56,167 nt of DNA from NCBI GenBank assembly GCA_025201705.1, contig MU616685.1, positions 1 to 56,167 of the forward strand. Reading direction: 5' to 3'. This DNA comes from Dissophora ornata (taxonomy: Eukaryota; Mortierellomycota; Mortierellomycetes; Mortierellales; Mortierellaceae). The notes under the pieces were generated by a model that saw nothing but the letters and a program-made list of their open reading frames with translations, was not told where the DNA came from and made no database searches. A program made the translations under genes and the position numbers. Of the stretch, positions 34,833 through 46,779 are shown piece after piece (the stretch's first letter is position 1; each line of letters opens with the position of its first letter).

Positions 34833-35198
34833 ACCACAAAATCCACCTCCTGAAATCTTTTGTCGTTGCTTTGATTGAATCGGCTGCGTTCACTGTAAAA
34901 AGAGGCATCCCATGACTTTATTGCAATGCAGAAAGAACACACGTCCGTTATCGACTACTCTCTTTCCGAAATAAAACCAAATCGCACTTCAGCCAGACTG
35001 ATAGAAGATTGTTCAGTCAAAGACTTCCCTATTTGATGGCTTTTGTGCTCAAGAAAGCCTAAGTCTGACCAACAACAAGAGGAAAAACACAGGATAAAAT
35101 ACGTCCATCATTAAACTTGGAGCATTTAAAAGGACCCTTTCATTTTATTTTGTGCTATCCGCGCGCTCCAACTTGCGACACATTTCCATTCAACGACA
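34833..35198. other. Intergenic between copies E and F
   Basis: No coding signal found. Confidence 0.45.
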
Positions 35199-35769
35199 AT
35201 GACAAACCCATCAAACATCTTCACCATTTCAGGCATTGTTTTCTAGGCAGGCTTCCTAGACAGCTCGTGCCAACAATTTCCGTACCGGCCATTACACGAC
35301 TTGATCTAAGGAGAACGTGCTAACCACATCTGTGTTTATGGTAGAGTGCATACTCAATCTGAACCCAGTCATCTGTTACAATGGGATCACAGAAGAAACT
35401 TTCATGATGGAGTCTTTCATCGTTGATTTGAATGTAGGAGCGCCGCAGAAAGCGGTTCTTTTCATGGACGATCATATGCTCTCTCCGATGACTGGTCCAC
35501 TCGACATGATTCCCATTAGAGATGCAAGCTTTATGAACGTCCCGGGTTTGTGCGAAAGGATTTGCGTATCTCATGGCACAGGTCAACCTGGGCCCATTTG
35601 GAATACGGGTTCACAAACCTGGCCTGATAAAAACGACCACACGAGAGAATCTCTTGCAGAGTTAGTCATTTCTCTTCGCGGTGGCACCTTCAATAGCAAC
35701 TTATTGCCACAGAAGCGGTTCTATGCTGTCAAAATAAATCTAATGGGGTTTATTTCTTTGACTCTCTGA
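35199..35769 (+). CDS. Divergent POT1-OB1-like copy F, unresolved model
   Basis: An ATG at 35199 opens a short first-exon-like frame (MTNPSNIFTISGIVF, similar to the first exon of copy A). From 35338 an unbroken frame encodes 143 residues; its middle (ESFIVDLNVGAPQKAVLFMD, then MIPIRDASFMNVPGLCERIC, then GQPGPIWN) follows the second half of the OB domain in the other copies without introns, then extends by about 55 residues ending in LISLTL-like sequence. The first OB strands (FTPL...G) could not be placed between the two parts. Either a rearranged gene with a new C-terminus or a decaying copy. Confidence 0.4.
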
Positions 35770-36377
35770 CAAGCTCTTCTGAGACTACAACATCATCTGC
35801 TCAAGCAGGTGCCTTCTTTTGCCTTCAGGGTATTAGTGCTAGGATATAGTCGATGTTGGATTAGTCGATGCTGATTGACGCTCCGTTCTCGGATGTGACT
35901 GACCGTCGTGACGAATTTCATTTCCACCTTTGGCTCTATTAATCTATCTAACTATTCACCGCCTTATTGATATTTCTGACTCTTGGCACGGTCGCAAGCC
36001 TACCAAAGTGGCGCCGCAAGAGCTTTATGATCATGCGCAGGAAACTCTAGCCGTCGTGGCTGTATTGAACCACGGCAAGCATACCTATGAGAGACTGATA
36101 GAATACTCCGGCTTCAATTACGGTGTCGCGAGAGGCCTTTTGGTCGCGGCGAGCCTACACGTACGTGGTATGCGAAGTGATGATCAACCTTCCAAAGCGC
36201 GTAAAAAAATTCCAATCGGATGGATTCATATTTCCCACGCGGTCTGGTGGTGCGCAGAAAAACCTTAACTCACATCGGTTTCAGTTACTCCTTGCGCCTC
36301 CCAGGAGGGGTGACATCTCTCACTCTCTTTCTTTTTTTTTTCTCACATCAGCAGGGCGGATTTACATTGAATTGTTA
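35770..36377. other. Intergenic upstream of the secreted hydrolase
   Basis: Holds an open frame at about 35,930-36,268 without a usable ATG; its segment around 36,010-36,160 looks protein-like but I found no family. Otherwise presumed promoter of the hydrolase, with a T-rich run near 36,330. Confidence 0.4.
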
Positions 36378-39300
36378 ATGAAGATTCAATCTGCATACGC
36401 ATTGACTGCCCTCATTACTGGCATCACAACAGTTGCCGAGGGGTTGTCACTGCCATTGGCAAAGGACTTTAGCTTACAGCAGCAGCACTACTATCAGCTC
36501 GATACTCAAACCGTCGTGAGGGATGAATTAACCGCTGCCCGAGAGGAGGGCCTAGCTGTTTCAGTGGACAGGACGTGGCAGGTATGAGAGTTTTTACTGC
36601 AGGCATAACACTCCGAAATACTGATTTCTGTGGCTAACATGAATTTCTTGATTAATAGGTGTTAGGACCCTTTCCTACAGGAATGCGTGAACAGGACTTT
36701 GGAGCGGACCCCCTGGAGGCATTTGGTAGAGACGATCTTTTGCGTGGCTGATATGCCTCAAGGTGTCAGTTGTTATTGACAAACATGATTAATGCCTTGT
36801 TCTTATTGTTGAATTTTTAGGGGGGTTCCGGAGCCTCTCCTATGATGCCGAGGCCAACTATCCCTCCGAATTGGCCAAGGATGGTATTGTCCGTTGGCAT
36901 ACAACCGATATGGACAACGAAGGGTGGATTCATGTCCTCTACCCAGAGGTCGAGTAAGTATTTCTTTTGTTTCTCAATTGCCCGTATTCAAACTCAAAAC
37001 ATCAAAGTTCACCACAAACTGAATCTTTTTGGACCTCTGCACTGATTCCCGGTTTTCTACAGCTGGAAGTTTAACCAACAGTTTATGGGCTGGGCATTCA
37101 ACCAGTTTCAAGCTTGGGCTCGATCCTCTTTCACAGTCCCTTCATCTGACTCCTGCCATGACAATAGCCTTGACGGCTTATGCTCTGTAACCATCCAGTG
37201 CGAAAACGTGGGAGATTTTTATATCGACAATGAGCGCCTCTCTGGGGATTGGTACGGATACGGCCTCACTCGACACACATTCCGATTAGCTCCCAACTCT
37301 CGGCATACTATCTCCGTAAGAGTTGTCCATGAAATCCGAATCTTTGGCGGCGTAACCTTGCCACCACCCTCCAAGTTCAGATGCGAACTGAAGGTACCCG
37401 AGGGTCAAGGACGTGCTATGGTTCAAGTGGTAAAGGAGGGATATGGCGGATATGTGACCATGGATGCTGTGGACAACGTCCTTGCAGGAGAATATGTTAG
37501 CGTGGCCCTGCGCAATGTTGGCCCCGAGAGAGTCCTCGTAAAGTCTGTCAGGGTTGCACATGGATCAGATCAGTTCCGGGCAGTGTTGAAGGATCCGTCG
37601 AAGACCATTAGCCTGTTTCCTTCCACCCATCGTCCTCTCGCTATCCGCCTCGAAAAATTCGGTAGACACTCTGGCAGCTTGGATTTCTCTCTTCAGTTTG
37701 ATCTGGAAACAGTTGCCACCAATTCAGAGTCTGTGGCATTGAGGGGAATTTTGGAAACGGATGTGATAAATATCGAGCAGCGGACATGGGGTGAAGTGTA
37801 CAAGTACACGTTCCTGGACTTTGATGGAACTGTCCATTATGCAGCTGCTATTCCTCCCAGTGACCCGTCGTCGCAACCGACAAACTCTGCGCCTGTTCTC
37901 GTTGCTCTTCATGGCGCAGGTAACATCTGGTCACTTGATTAACAAAGGATTTATTCTTTTGGAATGCTGGATAATGAACCCTAACTTTATTCCATAGGTG
38001 TGGAGGTTGCGCAAAGTCCATTCTGGCTGTCGGAATACAAGCAGCGGGAGCGAACTTGGGTAAGGAATTACGCGGAATAATAGCGACACGCACTTTTAAC
38101 ATACTACAGTTATTGAATAAGCTGCCCTATTTCCGATTTGGAAGATTGTTTTGCCAACCGGACGCTCACCCTGGTAAGTAACTGGTCGGAAATGTCGTAT
38201 TGTGGATCCAAGATGTTGCAAGGACTGAGATATCTCATAATAAATGTGGATTTCAGGGGATACGACTGGCACGGAGCGAGCATCAAGAACGTGATGTATG
38301 CCATCCAAAATCTTGCGGACACTTTGCCAGGAGTTCCTGAATCACTCAAGAACTTGCCTGGAATGAAACCTGATCCTGAGCGACTTTTCATGGCTGGTAA
38401 GAAACCCTTGAGAATACAGATTGATCTGCAAGGAAAGGCGCCAGAAGTAACCCTGATACTATTTTTTTTGTATTGTGCGTAGGTCACAGCAACGGAGGTC
38501 AAGGAGCATGGTACTTTGCGACCCATTTCCCAGACAAAGCAATCGCAGGTTAGTTCTCTAAAATACCGATATTGCGCGACTGATTATATGAAAGCGATTG
38601 CGCGGCCTCTCAAATTCTTTTACCCTCAATATCTCTTTTCAGCTACGCCTGCCGCTGGCTATGTCAACATCAAGCAATACGTTCCGTTCTTCGGATGGAT
38701 CAGCAACTCGTACACGGACGCCCATCTGCGTGGTGTGAGTACAGAGAGAAGCGGATGAATATGGGAAGAGAAAAATCGCAACACGTCTAACAAGTTCTAC
38801 CAATACAATCATGCGGAATAGTTGCTCGAATCGTCCATAATCGAGTTTGACAACGATGTGCACATGTCCAACACGGTGAGAGCACAAATGCATTCACCAT
38901 GCCATTCTGAAGCACACAATACGATACCTAACAATTTTTTCATGCTCTTTATCGTTTTTAGGTGGGTATCCCGATCCTGGCGAGGACAGGTGGTGTGGAT
39001 GATAACGTCCCGCCATTCAACTCTCGAAAGATGGTCCGTCTGGGACAAGAGAATGCGCACAACTTGTCCGCGATCAGGTAAATTCCTTTCACAAGCGGAC
39101 AACAAGTCTCTCGGCTTGGTCAGCCTCTTATTGATGGACTTTATCAATTTCATGCTGTTCCAGCTTGTCAGAAATTCCTGGAGGTGGACATTGGTTCGAC
39201 GGTATTTTGAACGACGAGGCCATGCAGACATTCCTGAAGCAACATTTGCATGACGATACGATCTCCAGGACGGATGGTATCTCTGTGATGCGCGAGCGCG

Positions 39301-40762
39301 TGAAAGCAGCTGTCCATCCACAGTTCCCAAGGACATTTGACATTACGCTGACCAGTCCGGCCGGTATGGGTTCCAAGGGCGGCATCCAAATCGAACAACT
39401 TCGCGTTCCCTTTAGGTAATATGCTTTGTCGATTTAAAAAGTCTATCACATCATTCGCTTTACTAGCTCGGCGTCTCATGGCCATTAATTTCCCCATACA
39501 GAAAAGCAACAATCAAGGTGTACATTCAAGATATCCGTCAAGATAATGACGATGATGTTGCTTCGACAGCGTGGGTTTTGCGGGCGACCAACATTCGCCG
39601 ATTCCGGTTCCTGGATTCTCCTTCTCTACGCGCTCGACGTGGCAATATCTCAAGGCTGGTCATTGACGGAGCGACATTCAATCTCAGTGGGATTTCTGAA
39701 AAGAACCTGTCCTTGGGCACTTTTATACGAGTAGATGCATCGAAAGGAAGTAGCCAATGGGAGGTATGTGAGAGTATTTGAACGCGTCTACCGAGAATCT
39801 CTGTCGTTGTTGATGCTCAATACAGATGCAACTTTGGGTTTTTAGTTCGCGTCGTCAAACGAGTGGGTAGTCACGGAGCGTCATCGTGAGACTTATGGGC
39901 CATCGATCCAGGTCCTTGAGAAACGCGTGGTGGTCGTTTTGGGTACCCGTTTCGCCAACTCTATGAAACTGTCAAATGCGGCGGACAGAATTGCAAAACT
40001 AGTTGCTCATGATATTTATCTCTATGGACGCGGAGACGTTGAGGTCCTCACCGACGAAGAATATCTGGAACAGATCAACGGCTTCGAGTTAAGAGAGCAC
40101 TGTGATAGAATGAACCTCGTGTTGATTGGTGATAGTCACCAGAACAGCGTCACGAAGCGCGTTCTCGCGCAGACAGATCAGGAAGGTAAATTAGTATTGC
40201 TAAACAAGAGAGATGAACAACACTATTTTTTCACACCAGAAAAGCACCTCGCTCTAACTCCTCTTCCTTGTTTGCAGTGGTTATCGACAGCCAAGAAGGA
40301 GTTGTGTCGATACAGCCAACGTCTGATATGGGCATGGCGACAGAATTCCGTGAGCCAGGCACTGGTTTGCTCATGATTCGGCCTTGGGGTTCTTCCAATT
40401 TGGCCATGGTCATCGCGGGGCTAGATGCCCAAGGCTTAGAGACTGCAGCAAGATTGTTCCCTAAGCGAACTGGCCTTCTTGTGCCTGAATGGGGTAAGGC
40501 GATCCCTTGTCATTCGAAAGTCGCATAGAAAAATGCACAGACAAGTTCTAATCGCAATATTGTGGTAATTTTTACAGTTGTGACAGGACCTGAGATGCCC
40601 TGGAAAGGTGCAGGCGGAATTCTCGCAGCCGGGTAAAAGAGTCGCTCACTTTTTTAGTTGTCATCGTCACTTTGAAGGGCTGCCATTTCTCATTGTTTAT
40701 TGTTTTAACATAATAGGTACTGGGGCAATCACTGGGAGTACCAACCTCTCATGTCAGCGTAA
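36378..40762 (+). CDS. Secreted serine hydrolase, S9/alpha-beta hydrolase type
   Basis: 996-residue protein from 17 exons (36378-36581, 36659-36725, 36821-36953, 37063-37919, 37998-38059, 38145-38173, 38257-38396, 38483-38548, 38643-38734, 38822-38875, 38962-39077, 39164-39415, 39502-39763, 39846-40185, 40278-40493, 40578-40632, 40717-40762); every junction keeps frame. Residues 1-22 form a signal peptide (hydrophobic core ALTALITGITTVAEG). The alpha/beta hydrolase core starts at VLVALHGAG and continues through PTGRSPWGYDWHG. The likely triad is S500 in GHSNGGQG, D581 or D582 in GGVDDNVPP, and H616 in PGGGHWFDG. Large N-terminal beta-rich and C-terminal domains surround it. Probably an extracellular or vacuolar peptidase or esterase; substrate unknown. 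Confidence 0.82.
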
Positions 40763-41580
40763 ACTAAACATGTCTGTCGCAGACGTGAACAAGGGTAACA
40801 AGGGAACCGTAGACTATGTTTAGAACCTTTGTCCCTGTGCCACATTTAAAGGTTTTTTGTGCAAGGATCATATAATGTAGCATGAAAAATAAAACAGTGG
40901 AAAAACTATGAATGCACCTTACCCCGTCCTGAACTGAACAAGAATTTGATTGTGAGCAAAAGTAAACAGAACTATGCATCCCAACTGGAACGAGCAGAAG
41001 AAGAAGACACAGAATGAATGAAAAAAGGTACTGCACACTCTCTTGTGCTCTTGTGAGTACAACGCGAATTTCCCCTCGTCCCATATGCACAATCACAAAT
41101 AAGAAATGCACGACCATTACACACGGTCGTTGAGCATCAACACTGGAGAGAACAGATGCGTAGCAAGACGTGAGGGATGTGGGTGATGAGCACTTTGGCT
41201 TTAGACTGTGGGGCAAACGGGCGGAGGAAGGTGGAAGCAGAGGAGTTACTCTTGCGAGACGCGGGAATGCGCATACCCTGACTGCCGTTGAAAGAGGCCC
41301 CTCCCCCCTCCCCCCTTCTTTTTCTTTTCTCTTCAGGCACACCCTTTGACACATCTTGACTGCATCACACCGCATCGCCCCTGCCTCCAACTCCTCGACC
41401 CCTCATCAACCTTAGCGCATTCATCTGCATTCACTACTTCCATTTCCATTCCTTCACCAAAAGGTAGCATACATATTCCTGGAAATACAAGAGCGGTAGA
41501 AATTTTACTCCACCACAACCTCCCCCAATTGCACGTCTAACTCAGTTAACGTTCTAAACACCCCCAGCAGAAACGATACC
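40763..41580. other. Intergenic; promoter of the GPI-anchored protein gene
   Basis: No gene supported. A 208-codon minus frame here has no family features and is judged spurious. The last 200 bp are C/A/T-rich, typical of a strong promoter leader. Confidence 0.5.
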
Positions 41581-42500
41581 ATGAAGACTCCTATCAATGC
41601 TTTGTTCCTCGTCAGCTTGACTTGCATGCAGTACCTGTCTGGCGCTCAGGCTCAGGGAGACATTCTCGCTATTACGACCGGCAGCACCACCGCCACTACC
41701 CTATCCACAACTACGACCACAACCGGAGCAACTGCTACAACCTCTACCTCTGCGGGAGTAGCGACGCCTTCACCTGCGTTTCAGAACACCCCTGGACTGC
41801 AGGTGTCTTCGCCCTTTAACGGCATGTCCGTTACTCAAAATACGGTGTTGTCCATCTCCGCCAGTTTGCTGGACCAGCAACCCATCAGTAAGTGACAAGT
41901 AACAAGAGCCTTCTGAGAGACATGAGGAAGTGTCTCCTTTGAGAGTTCTCCCAGAACTTGCATATACTGACATGTTTTTGATTTTCTCGTTGTGTCTGGA
42001 TGGGTGTAGGCTCGATTGACATTTCGGTCGCAAAGAGTGACGGAACTTCCAACACCACGATCGTCAACATCCCCTCTGGCGCAAGTGTGAGCGCTTCTCA
42101 GATCTGGAATGTCACCGCTGCCCAGTACCCCGTCGGCGACTACCTTGTAAGCCCCTAGCCCCTCTCAATCACCTTATTTGGACGCAGCGGAAAAAAAATC
42201 GGACTAACATTCCTTGACTATTTTGTTTGCTTTTCTTAGCTTAACATGATCATCACCCCAAACACGACTGCAGGTTCCACCACCACTACTGTCGCCAGCA
42301 CCACCACTGTTTCTGCTGCACCCGCTAGTAGCGTGGTCCCTGTGTACTACTGGCAGGCCATCATTCACGTGATTGCCCCTTCGAACACGACAACAACTGT
42401 TCCCACCTCTGCCGCCTCTGGATTGAACGGTGTCAGTGGTGTCATGACCATGTTCATGGCCGCCGGAGTTGCCGTTCTTGGGTCGCTCCTCGTGCTCTAA
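41581..42500 (+). CDS. Ser/Thr-rich GPI-anchored cell-surface protein (Kre9/Knh1-like)
   Basis: 234 residues; exons 41581-41887, 42010-42146 and 42240-42500. Signal peptide at 1-24 (LFLVSLTCMQYLSGAQA). A Thr-rich stretch (about 32-60) leads into a beta-sandwich domain (GLQVSSPFNGMSVTQNTVLS to QYPVGDYLLNMIITPN) of the kind found in fungal Ser-Thr-rich GPI-anchored and Kre9/Knh1 wall proteins, with NTT, NVT and NTT glycosylation sites. A second Thr-rich linker follows, and the protein ends with a hydrophobic tail (VMTMFMAAGVAVLGSLLVL) after a Ser/Gly-rich site fit for GPI attachment. Likely a plasma-membrane or wall protein; no catalytic features. Confidence 0.75.
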
Positions 42501-42648
42501 ACGACATCCCCTCTTCACCCCTGCTTTTTTTTTAATCATGAGAACAGAATAATAATAATAACATCATTTTCATGCTTCTGGCACATCTCAAAAATTGTAT
42601 TTATTGTCGCTATGTGCTCTTCTCATAATTACAAGCAGGATATAACTT

Positions 42649-43796
42649 TTATGCCTTAGCCTTGACCAACGTACCACCATCAACTGGGATGACAGCGCCC
42701 GTCGTGTAAGCACCAGCTCTTGAAGCCAGATAGATTGCTGTCGCAGCCACATCCTCAGGCTGTCCGATACGACCCAATGGCACATTACCCACAATCATAT
42801 CTCCAAATTTCTTCAACGTCGCAGCCATCATCTTGCTCTCGAATGGGCCTGGTGCGATGGCATTGCAGGTGATATGGCGAGAACCCAAGTGGCCGGCCAG
42901 GACACGGGTCATTTGGTGCAACGCAGCCTTCGAGGCGGAGTAAGCATAGGTCTCCTGCGTAGGGACATGGAAACCGTCCACAGAACCAATGTTGATGATC
43001 GATGCAGGGATCTTCTCAGTGGCAGCAGCGTCAAGGAGAGGGAGCATGGTCTGAGTAAGAGAGAATACACGCTTGAGGTTGAGGTTCATGACCTTCTCGA
43101 AAGCCTCGTCGGGGTAGGTCGCGATAGTTTCACCCCACTAGTTGCATGGCAGGCAAAAAAAATGTGGGATATAATTATTAGAGATGTAGAATCCTCCAGC
43201 AGGAAAGAAAGAGACTGAGCCACGTTGTCGAAGAGTGAGTAGAGAAGTAACTTACAGTTGCGCCGGCGTTGTTGACGAGAACGTGAACCTCTGTTCTTAA
43301 TTGAAGAAATACGTATTAGAACAGCGCTGCAGATTTAAGAGAGCAGTCTCAAATCTCAGATATGGTCTCCTTTATACTTACTCGATTCATGCTTGGCAAT
43401 CTCGGCGACCAATCTCTTGACCTCGTCCAAGCTCTGGAGATCCGCAGGGATGGAGATGCACTTGCCAGGTCCGACCTTGGTCAACTCCTCCGCCACCTGG
43501 TCGCAGACCTTGGCAGATCGAGACGAAATGTAGACCTTGGCGCCGTTGGCCACGAAACCATGGGCAATCATCAAACCGATTCTGTTGAAGGATAGAAAGA
43601 AGTGAATGGAGGGCGTGGAGGGTCAGTGCTCAGGTCAGGCCAATTGAGCATGGAGAGTGCGTGTGTGTATTGTGGGGTGTGATGGGATCCTGCCCCTTGG
43701 CATTGAATAACAATCTATTTACCCTCGGCTTCCTCCAGTGACGAGGACGACCTTGTCCTTGACGTTGAAGAGCGAGGAGTTGTGCATGGAAGACAT
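42649..43796 (-). CDS. Short-chain dehydrogenase/reductase (classical SDR)
   Basis: 265 residues; exons on minus 43796-43723, 43581-43382, 43290-43256 and 43137-42649. Rossmann cofactor motif TGGSRGIG at about 20-27, NNAGA at 98-102, and catalytic S155, Y169 and K173 (YSASK). It ends with GAVIPVDGGTLVKAKA, the usual SDR C-terminus, but without a peroxisomal signal. R24 in the cofactor loop and the SSRSA after the second strand suggest NADP(H). Resembles the fungal 3-oxoacyl-ACP-reductase-like/rhamnolipid-type SDRs (SSRSAKVCDQVAEEL); the substrate cannot be told. Next upstream gene is acyl-CoA oxidase on the same strand, but they are separately transcribed. Confidence 0.88.
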
Positions 43797-44281
43797 CTTT
43801 ATGATTTGTTCTGGGTGTTGTAAGGAATGTGTGTGTGTGGACGATGTGGAGGTGAACAGAGTGGGGAGAGTGTTGGAGAAGAAGAAGCAGAACCATCGAT
43901 CCGTTTGGTGTTATTTTAATTTATCCACTCGCCGACACTCCACTCGTCTCCGGGCAACTCAAAAAAAAAAAGCTCGCGAGTCGAGTGCGTGACTGCCGAT
44001 CACTTTTTTTTGTACACTGCTTGTTTCCTCTCCACAGTGCAGCCCAATGAGTGGCCACGCCGCAATTCGGGAAGGGTATTGCCGTCGCGCTGTGTCGGTA
44101 CGGATGCAAGTCTGGGACGAGACACTACCAAATACCTGCACACCAAGGACCTACTACAAGAGTTATCCGTTTATGTTCTTTCACCGGTTTCTTTTATCTA
44201 CAGACATATATACTTCTTACTGAAAGTACGTCAACCACTCTATGTGCGGCTACGCTATCCAACCCCCACAAACACAAACGC
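43797..44281. other. Intergenic, promoter of SDR gene
   Basis: About 480 bp between the SDR start and the acyl-CoA oxidase stop. No gene seen; A run near 43,960-43,970. Confidence 0.5.
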
Positions 44282-46779
44282 CTAGCACTTGCAGCCCTTC
44301 TTCTCATCGCCAGGGCGAGGAGCATTGACCAGGGGCGAAGCATACTTGTGCCAGTATGCCGGAGGGTCAAACGACTTCTGAGCCGCATTAACCGTGGCGA
44401 AATAGGCTGGGTAGATGTTACCATCATATTTGCCGATAGGCGCCTTCAAGACAAAGTCAGGGATCACCCAAGCGTCGACCAATGCCACAGCATCCTTACG
44501 CAATGCCTTGCATTGATCCAAGAACAGCTGGCGCACATGCTTGGCATGAGATCCGTCAAAGTATCCCTCCTCTAAGAACAAGTCCAAGTGCTTGCGGATG
44601 GCAAACGTGCTCATCAACTGTCCCATCTGGCGGAGCTGAGGATACACAGGCTTGCTCTTCTCGCGATCGATACCACGCTGGTACAAGATCAAAAAGTATC
44701 TCCAAGCATGGACGTCTGCAAGGCGGACCAGCTCGGTCTGGTTGGCGTTCCAGGCCTGGTCAAAGTTGGCCTTGCCAGCCTCAGCCAGGATAGCAGCCAG
44801 ATCCGTCGCCTTCTTGGCGCACGCCCAAGTGAGGGCATCAATCACAAACTCGTGGCTGAGGAGATCGCGGGGGTCCTGGAAAGTGGTCTTGGGGGTTGAG
44901 AGAATCTTTTTGTAGTCGTTAAAGTAGCTAACCGATCCAACGAGCTCCTGGCCTTCTTGGGCCCACTTCAAGGTCGTGATCAGGTAACGAGCCGACTGTT
45001 GCATCAGTACGACGTTATCTCCACCTCCGGTTGTGACGACGCCAAAGTCGCCAATCAAACCGGCAATCGAGTTGTAGGCAGAGTAAGCGTGACCACCACA
45101 AGCACGACGGCAGGACTCAAGAACCTCAGTGACATACCAAGCCAGAGCGCCCTTGAAACCGGCAGAGACTCCGTGTTGATCGGGGATCTCGCGCATGAAC
45201 GCGCCAGCATCCGTCTGGGCGTACTCTGCCACCTCGTCCCACTTATCAAACAGCTCACGGTCGACAATGTTCAACATGTAGATGAGCGCAACACCGGGCA
45301 TTAAGCTGGTGTAGTGGGTCTGGTAGTCCAAAATCTGCTCATCGTGGTTGCCCTGGCGACGGACGGCACCATAGCGGACGGCGATGGTCAAGGTCTGGGC
45401 CAACACAACCTGCGATCCGCCCAAGATCGTGAAACGCTCGGGAATCAGAGTGGCGTAGGAAAGAACAGGGTTGGGCGAAGGAGTGAACTCGCCTTCGGGG
45501 CTCATCGAAGCCCACTTCATCAACATGTTCTCGCGGGGAATACGGACAGACGTGAACTGGATCCAGCCATTATCGAGTCCCTGCCGCGAGGACTTGTGGC
45601 CGATATCACCGCACGTGACACCGGGCAGCAACCTCCCGGTCTTGGGGTCACGGAGAGGAACAATGAACCAGTTGATGCCGTGGTTCTCGCCATCGACAAC
45701 AGTCTGGCAAATAGCGACTATGGAAGGAGACGCGCCGTATGGAAGGGGGGGTTAGTGAAATGATGGTAGATGGCGGTGTTGTGGAGCACAATAAGGTTGT
45801 CACTTTAAACAGCAGGGCGCAATGCCTTTTCAAGAACGAACACGAAAAATGTGCAGTCCCCAAGGGAACATGGTGCTTACCAGTGTGGGTGGCAGTCTCG
45901 CCAGACATTCCGATCCACCACTTGGTGGCGGTCAAGGTGGGCGAGTGGATGACGAACTCGTTGGTGGCGCGGTCGTAGGTCGAGGTGGTCTCCAATCCAC
46001 GCAAGTTGGACGAGTGTCCCAACTCAGTCTACGTTGTTCACGATATCTCTTGGTCAGTTATGTCCACCGCACAGCAGTATTCCAACTCAGAGAACGATAT
46101 TTAGTAGCAACATACCATGGCAAAGCATCCGATGACTCTCCAGCTCTCAATATCATCCATCCACTTGTCCTGCTGTTCAGCGGTTCCGAAGAGCATCAGT
46201 GCCTGCTTGAACAACATGTCGTGAACATACATTCTCATTGAGAACGACTCGGAGTAGAATGCCATGGCCATGAACAGCGCCTGGCGAAGGCGAGGGTCCT
46301 TGATCTGCTTCTTCAATTCGATCGTGCGTGTAATCTGACGCATCGTCTGCTCACGGTCCTCAGCCCTGGTTAAGTCGTAATGGTGACCCTCACGCATGCG
46401 GAGATCGGGATCACGCTGGATGAGCTGGTACGCAAGGCTCTAAGCAGGTATTAATGGTGCACGTTTTTTTGAGCATGGGATGTCAGAGGATGCTTGTTCG
46501 TAGGATAAAAGTACTTGCATTAATTGGCGTGCATCAACAGGGATGCCGAATAGGCGCATTGTCGGTACATACAAGGGCTTCGACGTTTTCCTTGCCGCGA
46601 AGAATGACCTCGGTCATGTCCTCGACCTTGAACGAGGCGTTGGCGCGCTCACGGGCCAGATCTTCCGGGCCGGTAGGCTTGTCTTTATGGATGGCATACC
46701 GCTGGAAGCAGGGCTGGACGGTGAGGTGATTCTGGACAGCGGCAAGACGAGCTACAGCCGAGGTTGACGAGGGCTCCAT
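44282..46779 (-). CDS. POX1: Peroxisomal acyl-CoA oxidase
   Basis: First enzyme of peroxisomal beta-oxidation: oxidises acyl-CoA to trans-2-enoyl-CoA using FAD and makes H2O2. 704 residues; exons on minus 46779-46573, 46439-46116, 46028-45881 and 45717-44282. Characteristic blocks: the helical N-terminal domain, [19 protein letters not shown] (flavin/substrate loop), [33 protein letters not shown], and [16 protein letters not shown] near the active site. The final residues are KKGCKC, not an SKL-like PTS1, and no clear N-terminal PTS2 is visible. Several fungal acyl-CoA oxidases lack PTS1 and enter by a non-canonical Pex5 interface, so the location is from family knowledge. Confidence 0.93.

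Noticed and set aside
35930..36268. Open frame of about 112 codons before the hydrolase
   Set aside because: No ATG near its start and no family match; kept only as a remark on the intergenic region.
38110..38144. Longer version of hydrolase exon 6 starting at 38110
   Set aside because: It is open but breaks the frame downstream; starting at 38145 gives the family motif PTGRSPWGYDWHG across the junction.
40764..41390. 208-codon minus frame between the hydrolase and the GPI protein
   Set aside because: Composition is Val/Leu/Ser-rich without motifs and it covers the promoter region of the next gene.
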